Positions 1-8,419 of a stretch of DNA of 39,823 nt are shown in pieces. Position 1 is the first letter of the stretch. Each line of letters starts with the position of its first letter. The position numbers and the translations under genes were made by a program. The DNA lies in contig CAYYWW010000004.1 of NCBI GenBank assembly GCA_964475515.1, positions 1 to 39,823 of the forward strand, read 5' to 3'. The notes under the pieces were generated by a model. It had not been told where the DNA came from, searched no databases, and saw nothing but the letters and a program-made list of their open reading frames with translations. This stretch comes from CAYYWW01 sp964475515. Lineage in GTDB: Archaea; Aenigmatarchaeota; Aenigmatarchaeia; QMZP01.

Positions 1-1890
1 AACTTCATTGTTACTGGTGTCCTTACCCTTTTCTTCAAGGATAAGAACTGCTGGATAGGTTATCGCATTTCCACTTGTATCAGCCAACCTCAATTGACCA
101 GCTGATGTGATGTTGTATTTGACTCTTCCGAAAGTTTGTACTGTTCCGTTATGAGTACCAACCAAATATGTAAATGATGTATTTGTTGGTAACTCATAAG
201 TTGTTCCATTTGTAAGTGTCACAGGTGTTGTTAATGTTATCCATTCACCACCCTTTGCTTTTATCAATGGGAACACTGTTACTTTGTCACCAGCGCTTGT
301 TGCGCTTGCCCCACTACCCCAGTAGAATTTGAATGTCTGGTCTGTGGAGCTTACATTCTTTACAAAGTATTGCTGACCGTCTATGTAGAAGCTTGCGGAT
401 GCATATCCTGTATCTGTCAGGTAAATTCTCTGTGTATCACCTGACATTACGTCTTTTAATTCAATGTATGCTCCGCTACTTCCTATACTACTCGCTGCAG
501 TGTATTGCATTATGTGACTGAATTCAGACTCTTGTGAAGGTGTTAACAGTATGTAATCATTTTTCTTAACTGTTTCACCTTCTACTACATGATAAGCTCT
601 TGTACTTGTTGCGTTCAAAGCTGGAGCAAAGCTTGAAGATCCTGTGTATGCCCATGTTATTGTTTTTTCATTTCCTCTGTAATCTGTGAATTTCAATGTT
701 GCGGCTGTTGTTCCTGAATTATCTATCGTTATTGTGTCAGTAGTTCCTGTCTCCATGCCATTGAAAGCAACCTTCAATGTTCCGAAGACAGGATCAACAA
801 ATGGTGTGCCAGCTAAAATGTAGTCTTCAGATGAAGATTTTCCTGTGACAGCAATTGTTATTTTGGATATTCCTGTGCCCGCTGTTCCTGTTAAGGTTAC
901 TAAAGTTCCCTCTACGGTGTCTTCGGATTGACCTACCTTGACTGCTGCACCATTCTCCAAAATGAGTTTTGATGAACCAAAGCTCAATTTAGCTTGGCTC
1001 ACCTGTGACTCTTTTGGATAATAGTAAACAGAGTCTACGTAGACGTCAACCCCTGAAATTGTGTACGAGTTACCTTGAGTTACTTCCTTGCTTTCTCCAT
1101 CAACTGATATTACGGCTACTGTTGATGAAGAAACACCGAGAAGTTTTACTGTGTGCTCCACGTCATTTATTGTTATTGTCTTCTCTTCACCTTCGTTCAG
1201 AAGCTGGGAGTTTGAGCTTCCGAACAAAACCAGTTTCTTGGTGGATGATGTAAAGTCGCTGTCACTTCCAATAGTGTATTTACCACCGAATATCTCTATC
1301 TCATTGCCCTGAACGTCCGTACTTGATATGTTCAACAATTTGTTGAACACAACGGACAATTCATATAATGGTGATGATGTACTTGTTCCCGTATCTATGT
1401 AAAGGGCAGGATCTGACAAATCACCACCACTCTTTCCATATGAGATTGTACCTGCTTTGAATGATATATACTGGTCGTACTTGTATGTTGTTCCTGCATC
1501 ATCTGTGAATGTTCCTGATGCTAGCAGGGTTGGTAAATCGTTCTTTGTAACGGTAGTTTTTAATCCAGATTTTGTGAGAGCGTCACCAAGATAGATCTTT
1601 GTGCTCGTTGTGTCTAATCTGACACCGTCTGTAACGCTTGTTGTGGTTGTGCCAGCTATTTCAACTGTTGTTGTGGCATAACCAGCAACAGCTGCTGCGA
1701 TGTCAGCTGCAGACAAGACATCATCTACCTTAGCAGCGCTTCCCACTACTATAATTGGAGATGTTAAACTACCGTCGCTGGTGACTACATAGTCACCAAG
1801 GCTGCTACTAACAGCACCTATACCTGCCAGCACTGTTGCTCCTGCAGCTATGGCAGCTAAGGAACCTGCCAATAGCTTTTTAATATTCAT
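1..1890 (-). CDS. S-layer protein, C-terminus missing (window edge)
   Basis: Open frame of 630 codons from ATG 1888-1890 to the left edge with no stop, so the C-terminal part lies outside. The product should form the surface lattice of the cell. It begins with a signal peptide (MNIKK, then an Ala/Gly-rich hydrophobic stretch to about residue 30). Next comes a segment like the N-terminal domain of methanogen S-layer proteins (SPIIVVGSAAKVDDVLSAAD, about residues 43-62). The rest is Ser/Thr/Gly-rich beta-type sequence. At least seven N-X-S/T sequons are visible (NIS, NAT, NVS, NGT twice, NTS, NIT), fitting N-glycosylation. The start is set by AGGAGG ten bases upstream, one of the best SD motifs in the window, as expected for an abundant protein. 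The family call rests on the N-terminal motif and composition; the diagnostic C-terminal domain is not in view. Confidence 0.85.
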   Translation of the reverse strand, partial: MNIKKLLAGSLAAIAAGATVLAGIGAVSSSLGDYVVTSDGSLTSPIIVVGSAAKVDDVLSAADIAAAVAGYATTTVEIAGTTTTSVTDGVRLDTTSTKIYLGDALTKSGLKTTVTKNDLPTLLASGTFTDDAGTTYKYDQYISFKAGTISYGKSGGDLSDPALYIDTGTSTSSPLYELSVVFNKLLNISSTDVQGNEIEIFGGKYTIGSDSDFTSSTKKLVLFGSSNSQLLNEGEEKTITINDVEHTVKLLGVSSSTVAVISVDGESKEVTQGNSYTISGVDVYVDSVYYYPKESQVSQAKLSFGSSKLILENGAAVKVGQSEDTVEGTLVTLTGTAGTGISKITIAVTGKSSSEDYILAGTPFVDPVFGTLKVAFNGMETGTTDTITIDNSGTTAATLKFTDYRGNEKTITWAYTGSSSFAPALNATSTRAYHVVEGETVKKNDYILLTPSQESEFSHIMQYTAASSIGSSGAYIELKDVMSGDTQRIYLTDTGYASASFYIDGQQYFVKNVSSTDQTFKFYWGSGASATSAGDKVTVFPLIKAKGGEWITLTTPVTLTNGTTYELPTNTSFTYLVGTHNGTVQTFGRVKYNITSAGQLRLADTSGNAITYPAVLILEEKGKDTSNNEV

Positions 1891-1900
1891 ATTTTTTAAC

Positions 1901-1949
1901 CCTCCTTTACTTTAATTGATTAATAATAACCTGTAGGGGGTATATATAA
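1901..1949 (-). promoter_or_regulatory. S-layer gene promoter and ribosome binding site
   Basis: Read on the minus strand, a TATA box TTATATATA (1941-1949) is preceded by a purine-rich BRE-like GAAAG. It would place the transcript start near 1920, giving a leader of about 30 nt. The leader ends in AGGAGG (1901-1906), ten bases before the ATG. This differs from most first genes here, whose TATA boxes imply little or no leader. Confidence 0.7.
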
Positions 1950-1954
1950 CTTTC

Positions 1955-1969
1955 TTGAAACAGTTTCAA
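1955..1969. promoter_or_regulatory. Perfect 15-bp dyad, candidate operator
   Basis: TTGAAACAGTTTCAA is a perfect inverted repeat (7-bp arms, 1-bp centre). It lies five bases upstream of the S-layer BRE/TATA element on the minus strand. A matching half-site GTTTCAA is at 2036-2042, about 77 bp further upstream. Position and symmetry suit a dimeric winged-helix regulator, and the next gene encodes one. The binding itself is an inference. Confidence 0.5.
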
Positions 1970-2103
1970 ATCAGCGTCATTTTATTTTCTAAAATTCTTT
2001 TTACAAATTAATAAATTAAAAAATACTATAAAATTGTTTCAAAAGAAAGAATATTCGATATTAACTAAAATAAAGGGAAAATATTGATTTTTTAATTAAC
2101 ACG

Positions 2104-3033
2104 TCATTCGACGAATTCAGCAGTATCTATGATACCATCACCATTAACATCATACCCCTTAACCACCCTTGCAATGATGTTTTTCTTAAATTTATTGCCT
2201 CTAAAAACTTCCTTTATATTTGTTATAAAAGCTAATACAGAAGCTCTTGTTCCTGGAAATCTCTTTCCCGCAAGAACAAGAATCTTATGTTTTTTTGAAA
2301 ATGGATTTTCACTAATTTCTATTAACCCGTTTTCCTCTTCAAAATATTTTCTACCAGTAATTGTAGAAACAATCGATATATCGTTTTTTGTATCTATAAA
2401 TACAGGCATTTTTTTATTAATTTTTCTTGTTATCATATTGACTGTCGGTCCACCTATAAGTATTAAATTATCCTTTAGGTCCTTCTCCCTTACTTCAACG
2501 TCGAGCTTATAATTCGGTGACTCTACACCATTTGTAAATGAACCAAGAAAGAGTGCAAGGTCTATTGCGCAACAACTGTCGCTGGCCCTTGCTTTGTATG
2601 GACCATGTGGATCTGGAGATCCAACTATTATTTTTGAGTTTATCTTACCATTTACTATAAATGGCTCTAGTAATTTAGCATAGGGGTTAAAAGGAATTTC
2701 AATCTCATGTTCTTTGGGGACATTATCCATTGTTATGCCGAATGCATAGTTGTTAATTTTGTAAAACTTAGCTAAAATGCCATGTCTTTGCTCTTTTTTA
2801 ACCTCTTCTATGAGATTTGCATTTTTAAATTTTCTAATATAGTAGTATACTTTTTGTTCGTGTATACCTAATTTTTTAGAGATGTCTATAGGACATGATG
2901 GCTCCTTCATCTCTTTCAATATTTTCCAAGACATTGAACTTGATAGAATCTTTAAGTTTTCAGGTCTACTAAATATTTTTATTGGCATTGCCTTTCGTTC
3001 TTTATTGATTTTAACCAAAAAGTATTTTTTCAT
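2104..3033 (-). CDS. Winged-helix regulator fused to an S-layer C-terminal-like domain
   Basis: 309 aa. Residues about 22-95 form an ArsR-type winged helix (ISKKLGIHEQKVYYYIRKF is the helix-turn-helix). Residues about 135-290 resemble the C-terminal region of archaeal S-layer proteins: a GSPDPHGPYKARASDS block, then LIGGPTVN (192-199), GRKYFEEENGLIEI with NPF (227-245), and LVLAGKRFPGTRASVLAF (252-269). The tail has a canonical 12-residue EF-hand loop, D295-x-N297-x-D299-G-I-I-D303-x-x-E306. There is no signal peptide or membrane segment, so it should be cytoplasmic. It is transcribed towards the S-layer gene 213 bp away. Start ATG 3033 has GAGG four bases upstream and a TATA at 3056-3064. 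Met16 is an alternative start. A role controlling S-layer expression is inferred from architecture and position. Confidence 0.75.
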   Translation of the reverse strand: MKKYFLVKINKERKAMPIKIFSRPENLKILSSSMSWKILKEMKEPSCPIDISKKLGIHEQKVYYYIRKFKNANLIEEVKKEQRHGILAKFYKINNYAFGITMDNVPKEHEIEIPFNPYAKLLEPFIVNGKINSKIIVGSPDPHGPYKARASDSCCAIDLALFLGSFTNGVESPNYKLDVEVREKDLKDNLILIGGPTVNMITRKINKKMPVFIDTKNDISIVSTITGRKYFEEENGLIEISENPFSKKHKILVLAGKRFPGTRASVLAFITNIKEVFRGNKFKKNIIARVVKGYDVNGDGIIDTAEFVE

Positions 3034-3055
3034 ACGCCTCTAATATTGTATTAAA

Positions 3056-3064
3056 ATTTATAAT
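3056..3064 (-). promoter_or_regulatory. TATA box for the winged-helix regulator
   Basis: ATTATAAAT read on the minus strand, centred about 27 bases before the ATG at 3033. This predicts a transcript with almost no leader. Confidence 0.5.
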
Positions 3065-3088
3065 GTTATAAGATTTTTAATAAAAAAG

Positions 3089-3098
3089 TTTATAAATA
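3089..3098 (+). promoter_or_regulatory. Distal TATA-like element upstream of glmS
   Basis: TTTATAAATA preceded by a purine-rich AAAAAAG, a good match to an archaeal BRE/TATA. It lies about 95 bases before glmS, so it would give a leader of about 70 nt or serve an unrecognised short transcript. A second box at 3156 fits glmS better. Confidence 0.35.
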
Positions 3099-3155
3099 AA
3101 TACTGTTTTTAGCCGAACGGATGTGCAGAATTTTAAAAAGTTTTTTAGAAAAGCG

Positions 3156-3163
3156 TTTATATT
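3156..3163 (+). promoter_or_regulatory. Proximal TATA box of the glmS-glmM-glmU operon
   Basis: TTTATATT centred about 26 bases upstream of the glmS ATG (3185). No SD motif precedes that ATG, so a leaderless transcript is expected. Confidence 0.55.
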
Positions 3164-3184
3164 CGTTTATTAACCTAATTATTT

Positions 3185-4942
3185 ATGTGTGGAATAATAG
3201 CATACAAGGGTCAAAGAAACGCATTTGACGTTGTTATAGAAGGTTTAAAAAACCTCGAATACAGGGGATATGATTCTTTTGGCTTCGCTGTGAAGGAAAA
3301 CTCCAGTTTAACGATTATAAAAAGGACAGGTAAAATAGGTGATTTTATCTATAATACTCCCCTTGAAAGTAAAATCTGTGTGGGACATACGAGGTGGGCT
3401 ACACATGGTGCCGTTACTATTTCTAATGCCCACCCCCACACTGATTGTGAAGAAAAAATTGCTGTTGTACATAATGGCATAATAGAAAATTATCAGGAGC
3501 TTAGAAACGAACTGACAAAGAAAGGGCATGTTTTCAAATCCGAAACGGACACTGAAGTTATTCCACATTTAATAGAGGAGTATAAAAAGACAATGCCACT
3601 TATAGAAGCAACCAGAAAAGCAATTCTAAGATTGGAAGGAAGTTATGCTATAATAATCATAGATAGAGATTCTGATGTTATAATAGCTGCAAGGAAGAAT
3701 TCGCCATTGATCCTAGGCGTTGGAAATAGTGAGTTTTTCGTGGCTTCGGATGTCCCAGCATTTATGAAACATACAAAAAACGTAGTCTATCTACATGAAA
3801 ATGATTTTGTAGTAATAAAAGATGATTTTAAAGTATACAATTTGAAAACAGGCGAAGAGCTTAAAAGGGAAATAAAGACAATAGATTGGAGTGTAGAGCA
3901 AGCAAAGAAAGGGAATTTCGAACACTACATGCTAAAGGAAATAATGGAACAAAATCAAACCGTGGCAAGAGCTATAGAACAAGATAGTGAAAAAATAAGG
4001 AAAATAACAGAAAACATAAACAGCGCTCGCGGTATATTTTTTGTTGCATGCGGTTCATCTTATCACGCATGTTTGTCCGCATCATACATTTTTTCAAAAG
4101 TTGCTAAGAAGCATGTAAATGTTATTTTAGCGTCTGAATTCGCGAATTATGAGGATTTTCTTACAAATGAAACATTGGTCATTGCTGTTTCACAATCTGG
4201 GGAAACGGCAGATGTTTTGGAAGCAGTGAGAGCGGCAAAAAGAAAAGGAAGTAGAATATTATCCATAGTTAATGTAATGGGTTCGTCTTTAACAAGAGAA
4301 TCTGATGATGTTTTGATGATGCATTCTGGTCCTGAAATATGTGTGCTTTCAACGAAAACGTACACATCCCAATTAGCATTACTGAATCTGTTAGCATATG
4401 CTTGTGCAGGTGAATATTCAATTGGAAAGAAAAGGTTAAATGAAATTGAAAATCTTGTGAAGAAAACAACATCTGATGAAAATAGAGAAAAAATAAAAAA
4501 ACTGGCAGATAAACTAAAGGACAAAGCTCATATATTCACCATAGGAAGGGGAATCCAATACCCAACAGCATTGGAAGCTGCGTTAAAAATAAAGGAAGTT
4601 AGTTATATTCATGCGGAGGGTTTTGCTGGTGGGGAGTTAAAACACGGAACCATAGCCTTAATTGAAGATAAAACGCCATGTATAGTTTTTTTCAGTAAAG
4701 AAAACGAAAAGGAAACAATTTCAAATGCAACTGAAATAAAAGCAAGAGGTGGTTATATAATAGGCATTGGTCCAAAGAACAATGAAGTCTTTGATTATTT
4801 CATAGAAGTTCCAGAAGCAGGGAATGAAAATCCAATAGTTCAGATAATACCAGCCCAATTACTATCTTATGAACTTGCAGTCTCGAGAGGCTGCGACCCT
4901 GATAAGCCGAGAAACCTTGCAAAATCCGTAACTGTTAAATGA
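3185..4942 (+). CDS. glmS: Glutamine:fructose-6-phosphate aminotransferase (isomerizing)
   Basis: 585 aa, close to the usual 600. It makes glucosamine-6-phosphate from fructose-6-phosphate and glutamine, the first step to UDP-GlcNAc. Residues 1 to about 215 are a class II glutamine amidotransferase domain: Cys2 nucleophile (MCGIIAYKG), RWATHG, HNGIIENYQELR. Two SIS sugar-phosphate domains follow (CGSSYHACLS, SQSGETADVLEAVR, LSTKTYTSQL; then GRGIQYPTALEAALKIKEVSY). The C-terminus DPDKPRNLAKSVTVK carries the conserved isomerase tail. It is the first gene of an operon; glmM follows after 9 bp. Cytoplasmic. All key residues are present. Confidence 0.97.
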   Translation: MCGIIAYKGQRNAFDVVIEGLKNLEYRGYDSFGFAVKENSSLTIIKRTGKIGDFIYNTPLESKICVGHTRWATHGAVTISNAHPHTDCEEKIAVVHNGIIENYQELRNELTKKGHVFKSETDTEVIPHLIEEYKKTMPLIEATRKAILRLEGSYAIIIIDRDSDVIIAARKNSPLILGVGNSEFFVASDVPAFMKHTKNVVYLHENDFVVIKDDFKVYNLKTGEELKREIKTIDWSVEQAKKGNFEHYMLKEIMEQNQTVARAIEQDSEKIRKITENINSARGIFFVACGSSYHACLSASYIFSKVAKKHVNVILASEFANYEDFLTNETLVIAVSQSGETADVLEAVRAAKRKGSRILSIVNVMGSSLTRESDDVLMMHSGPEICVLSTKTYTSQLALLNLLAYACAGEYSIGKKRLNEIENLVKKTTSDENREKIKKLADKLKDKAHIFTIGRGIQYPTALEAALKIKEVSYIHAEGFAGGELKHGTIALIEDKTPCIVFFSKENEKETISNATEIKARGGYIIGIGPKNNEVFDYFIEVPEAGNENPIVQIIPAQLLSYELAVSRGCDPDKPRNLAKSVTVK

Positions 4943-4951
4943 GGTGATGTT

Positions 4952-6304
4952 ATGAAAAAAATATTTGGTACAGATGGTGTACGCGGAAAAGCTAATGTAC
5001 ATCCAATGACGCCCGAAATGGTTTTACAAATAGGTAAAGCTGTGGCATATAGTTTAAAAGAAAAAAACAGAAAGGAGAGATACAAAATTGTTATAGGTAA
5101 GGATACAAGACTCAGTGGATATATGATAGAATCCGCTTTGACAAGTGGTATTTGTTCTGCTGGTGTTGACGTCTTTCTGGTTGGTCCAATGCCAACACCA
5201 GCGATAGCTCATTTAACAAAATCACTAAACGCTGACGCAGGCATAGTTATATCAGCTTCACATAATCCAGCAGAGGACAATGGAATAAAAATCTTCTCTG
5301 CCGATGGATACAAACTACCTGATAAGATAGAAGAAGAAATAGAGAATCTTATTGAACGTGGAATAAATTCTGAACATATAAACGGTGATCAAATAGGAAA
5401 AGCGTACAGAGTAGACGATGCAAGAGGTAGATACATAGAATTCGCAAAGAGTTCTATAGACAACATGAGCCTTAGGGGATTAACTATAGTTTTAGACTGT
5501 GCAAATGGTGCAGCGTACAGTGTTGCACCTAAAATATTTTCAGAGCTTGGAGCCAAAGTCATCGTGTTGAATGACCAGCCAAACGGTTTGAACATTAATT
5601 TGAACTGTGGAGCATTGTATCCAGATGTTATTAAAGAAGAAGTCCTGGAAAACGATGCAGACATAGGCATAGCTTTCGATGGAGATGCAGATAGAGTAAT
5701 CGTTTGTGATGAGAACGGAAAAAATGTCGATGGGGATCACATATTAGCAATATGTGCCGTGAATATGAAAAATACAGGAAAACTGAAGAAAAACACCATA
5801 GTTGCTACAGTTATGTCAAACATGGGTTTGGATGAAGCTATGGAAGAGCATGAAATAAATGTTATAAAAACTCCTGTCGGCGACAGATATGTTATAGAAG
5901 AGATGAGAAAGGGGGGTTATGTCTTGGGTGGTGAACAATCAGGTCACATAATCTTCAAAGAATACTCCACAACAGGAGATGGTATAATAACGGCTCTCCA
6001 GCTTCTGAAAATTATGAAAACAGAAAATAAAAAACTCTCAGAACTTTCAAAAGTAATGAGAAAGTATCCGCAAGCCTTAATAAATGTGGAAGTAAGACAT
6101 AAAAAGGATCTAAACAGTATCCCGGTAGTATCAGAAAAAATAAAAGAGGCTGAAAAAATTCTTGGAGACTCAGGAAGAATTCTCGTAAGATATTCCGGAA
6201 CGCAAAATGTTTGCAGAATTATGGTTGAAGGAAAAAATGAAACAAAAGTATCAAAGCTTGCAAAAGAAGTTGCTGCTGTGATAAAAGAAGAGCTGGGTGT
6301 TTAA
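4952..6304 (+). CDS. glmM: Phosphoglucosamine mutase, bacterial type
   Basis: 450 aa, full length. It converts glucosamine-6-phosphate to glucosamine-1-phosphate. The alpha-D-phosphohexomutase motifs occur in order: FGTDGVRG at the N-terminus, catalytic phosphoserine S103 in SASHNP, Mg-binding FDGDADRV (about residue 241), sugar-binding GGEQSGHI, and phosphate-binding RYSGTQNVCRIMVEG. The N-terminal FGTDGVRG and the end-to-end pattern match bacterial GlmM rather than the FGTSGVRG type usual in archaea, suggesting acquisition from bacteria. GAGGTGAT at 4941-4948 overlaps the glmS stop and sits three bases before the ATG, so the two genes are probably translationally coupled. Confidence 0.95.
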   Translation: MKKIFGTDGVRGKANVHPMTPEMVLQIGKAVAYSLKEKNRKERYKIVIGKDTRLSGYMIESALTSGICSAGVDVFLVGPMPTPAIAHLTKSLNADAGIVISASHNPAEDNGIKIFSADGYKLPDKIEEEIENLIERGINSEHINGDQIGKAYRVDDARGRYIEFAKSSIDNMSLRGLTIVLDCANGAAYSVAPKIFSELGAKVIVLNDQPNGLNINLNCGALYPDVIKEEVLENDADIGIAFDGDADRVIVCDENGKNVDGDHILAICAVNMKNTGKLKKNTIVATVMSNMGLDEAMEEHEINVIKTPVGDRYVIEEMRKGGYVLGGEQSGHIIFKEYSTTGDGIITALQLLKIMKTENKKLSELSKVMRKYPQALINVEVRHKKDLNSIPVVSEKIKEAEKILGDSGRILVRYSGTQNVCRIMVEGKNETKVSKLAKEVAAVIKEELGV

Positions 6305-6305
6305 C

Positions 6306-7487
6306 ATGCAAGCCATAATATTGGCGGCGGGTAAGAGTACGAGAACTTACCCTCTAACGCTTACCAAGCCAAAACCCCTCATTAAGATAGCTGGTAAAAC
6401 TATTTTAGAACACCAATTAGATTGCTTAGAAGGACTTATTGATGAACTAATAATCATCGTGGGTTATAAAAAGGAGATGATAATACATTTCTTAAAAGAC
6501 AAAAAATACGAATTTAAAATAAACTTTGTTGAGCAGAAAGAACAACTTGGAACGGGCCATGCGATTCAACAAGCAAGGAACTTGTTAAAAGACTGTTTTG
6601 TTGTATTGAATGGTGATGATCTTTATCATAGAGATGATATAAAGAAATGTATAAAACATGAATCTTGTGTGCTTGTTAAAGAAGTTAACGATATTACTAA
6701 GTTCGGCGCCGTAATTACAGAGAATGGTTTTGTGAAAGAAATAGTAGAGAAACCGAATAATCAAGTATCTAAATATGCAAATACAGGGCTTTATGTGCTT
6801 AAGAAAAAAATATTTGAATTCACACCCAAGAAAACAGAAAGAGATGAATACGAAATAACAGATTATGTTAATTACTTGGCCAAAAACGAGAAGGTGATGT
6901 TTGAAATTGTAAAGAATTATTGGTTACCAGTCGGTTATTTCCAGCATATACTCGAGGCAAATGAATTTTTACTAAAAAATATTGAGACAGAGATAAATGG
7001 CACTATAGAACCAAACGCAACGATAAAAGGTAACGTTGTTGTTGGTGAAGGAACCTTGATAAGAAACGGTAGTTACATAGAAGGCCCTGTAGTTATAGGC
7101 GAAAACTGTGATATAGGGCCTAATTGTTACATAAGACCTTATACTAGTATAGGTGATAATTGCAGAGTGGGTAATGCTGTTGAGATTAAGAATTGTGTCA
7201 TAGGCGACAATGTAAAGATAGGTCATCTGTCATATTTCGGTGATTCCGTTTTAGGAGACAACATAAACGTAGGTGCTGGAACCATAGCAGCTAACCTGAG
7301 GCATGACAATCAAAATGTGAAAACATACGTTAAAGGAAAGTTAGAAGATACGGGAAGAAGAAAATTTGGAACAGTTATAGGTGATAATGTTAAATTGGGG
7401 ATAAAAACTCTTATTTATCCTGGAAGGAAAATATGGCCAAATAAAACCACACTACCTGGGGAAATAATTAAAAAAGATTTGATATGA
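6306..7487 (+). CDS. glmU: Bifunctional sugar-1-phosphate nucleotidylyltransferase/acetyltransferase (GlmU-like)
   Basis: 393 aa from ATG 6306. An in-frame GTG at 6297 would add three residues and overlap glmM, but the ATG puts the LAAGKSTR motif at the normal distance. The N-terminal half is a nucleotidyltransferase (AIILAAGKSTRTYPLTLTKPKPL, NGDDLY, EKPNN). The C-terminal part has hexapeptide repeats forming a left-handed beta helix (IGENCDIGPN, IGDNCRVGN, IGDNVKIGH, LGDNINVGAGT). This domain order matches archaeal enzymes that acetylate glucosamine-1-phosphate and transfer UMP to it. The N-terminal signature is of the archaeal/RmlA-related type, unlike bacterial GlmU. Third gene of the glm operon, directly after glmM. 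Substrate is inferred from context. Confidence 0.85.
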   Translation: MQAIILAAGKSTRTYPLTLTKPKPLIKIAGKTILEHQLDCLEGLIDELIIIVGYKKEMIIHFLKDKKYEFKINFVEQKEQLGTGHAIQQARNLLKDCFVVLNGDDLYHRDDIKKCIKHESCVLVKEVNDITKFGAVITENGFVKEIVEKPNNQVSKYANTGLYVLKKKIFEFTPKKTERDEYEITDYVNYLAKNEKVMFEIVKNYWLPVGYFQHILEANEFLLKNIETEINGTIEPNATIKGNVVVGEGTLIRNGSYIEGPVVIGENCDIGPNCYIRPYTSIGDNCRVGNAVEIKNCVIGDNVKIGHLSYFGDSVLGDNINVGAGTIAANLRHDNQNVKTYVKGKLEDTGRRKFGTVIGDNVKLGIKTLIYPGRKIWPNKTTLPGEIIKKDLI

Positions 7488-7534
7488 TTTATCTCAGACA
7501 ATTATTTTTAAACTCTGTTGCAAAATAATAAAAC

Positions 7535-7969
7535 ATGGAATCTGTTTTGGCTCAGTTTGATATCGGTAATTTCGGCGGTATACTGGAGTTTGCAGGGACT
7601 CAAAGCTACCAAGGATGGTTATCAATGGGTATTAACGTTCTTCTTTCAACACTTGTGGGTGGCATTGTACTTATAATAATTTTAGAAATACTCGAGCATG
7701 AGTGGGGAGAAAACGTTAATCCTGTAAATGCATTTTTCCTTGTTTTAATTATAAATTTGATAAACATATTCGGTGTTGTTCGTTTTCTTTCATTCGTACC
7801 CTACGCCACGTTAGTAATACCGATATTGGTTTGGATTTTATTAGTTAAAGTTTTTTTCAGTGACCTTTCATTCAAACATGCAGCAATAATTGGCATAATT
7901 GGTTTTCTCTTAAGTATGCTTTTGATTCCTTTCATTGTTGGTCTAATAGCAGCGTATCTTCCTTTTTAA
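7535..7969 (+). CDS. Small multi-pass membrane protein, unknown
   Basis: 144 aa with four predicted membrane segments (about residues 29-50, 63-80, 86-107 and 116-142). A conserved-looking hydrophilic loop EILEHEWGENVNP follows the first. The N-terminus MESVLAQFDIGNFGGILEF is not a typical signal peptide. A T/A-rich TATA-like element (about 7503-7512) lies 28 bases before the ATG and there is no SD, so the transcript is probably leaderless. I do not recognise the family. It follows the glm operon by 47 bp but seems to have its own promoter. Confidence 0.7.
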   Translation: MESVLAQFDIGNFGGILEFAGTQSYQGWLSMGINVLLSTLVGGIVLIIILEILEHEWGENVNPVNAFFLVLIINLINIFGVVRFLSFVPYATLVIPILVWILLVKVFFSDLSFKHAAIIGIIGFLLSMLLIPFIVGLIAAYLPF

Positions 7970-8010
7970 AATAACAAAATAAAAAAATTATACCATTCAA
8001 TCTTCAAAGA

Positions 8011-8310
8011 TCACTTGGTGACTTTCCTTTTTAGTTTCTTTCGTTCCTGTCTTTTCTTTTCTTTTTCTTCTTCCTCTTTCAATTCTCGCTGCATTTTTAG
8101 TTCATCTGCTTCGAGCCATACCACAAAGAGGCCAACAAGGATGAGGAGCGGTGGTATAACTCCAGTAACGACTATTCCAAAGTTTCTAAGCCAGTGTATT
8201 CCGCCTATCACTGGGATCCCTCTCGTTATTGGTTTTTCTAAATCAGCAAATAGTCCAAGGCCTATCACTATCAGAAGAAGTCCCAAAATTATTTTTAAAG
8301 CCGAATTCAT
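8011..8310 (-). CDS. Two-helix membrane protein with a charged C-terminal tail, unknown
   Basis: 99 aa. Two membrane helices (about residues 5-22 and 44-66) flank a short loop with PVIGGIHWLRNFG. A very basic/acidic tail of about 30 residues (LKEEEEKEKKRQERKKLKRKVTK) should lie in the cytoplasm. The chosen start is ATG 8308-8310, preceded by GGTGG four bases upstream; the TTG codon before it is in frame but less likely. The gene is divergent from rpl15e, and both could use the A/T-rich interval 8350-8390. No family recognised. Confidence 0.7.
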   Translation of the reverse strand: MNSALKIILGLLLIVIGLGLFADLEKPITRGIPVIGGIHWLRNFGIVVTGVIPPLLILVGLFVVWLEADELKMQRELKEEEEKEKKRQERKKLKRKVTK

Positions 8311-8419
8311 CAAACCACCTATTATAGCTTTTAATCTCTTTACAATTTAAATTATTAAATTTATAAGGTTTTTAAACACATTTTTATATTAAAACCATTC
8401 AAATTTCATTGGAGGATAT

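Noticed and set aside
333..1312. Plus-strand frames across the S-layer gene
   Set aside because: They lie opposite a continuous 630-codon minus-strand frame with a signal peptide and SD; they are antisense shadows with no SD or protein-like features.
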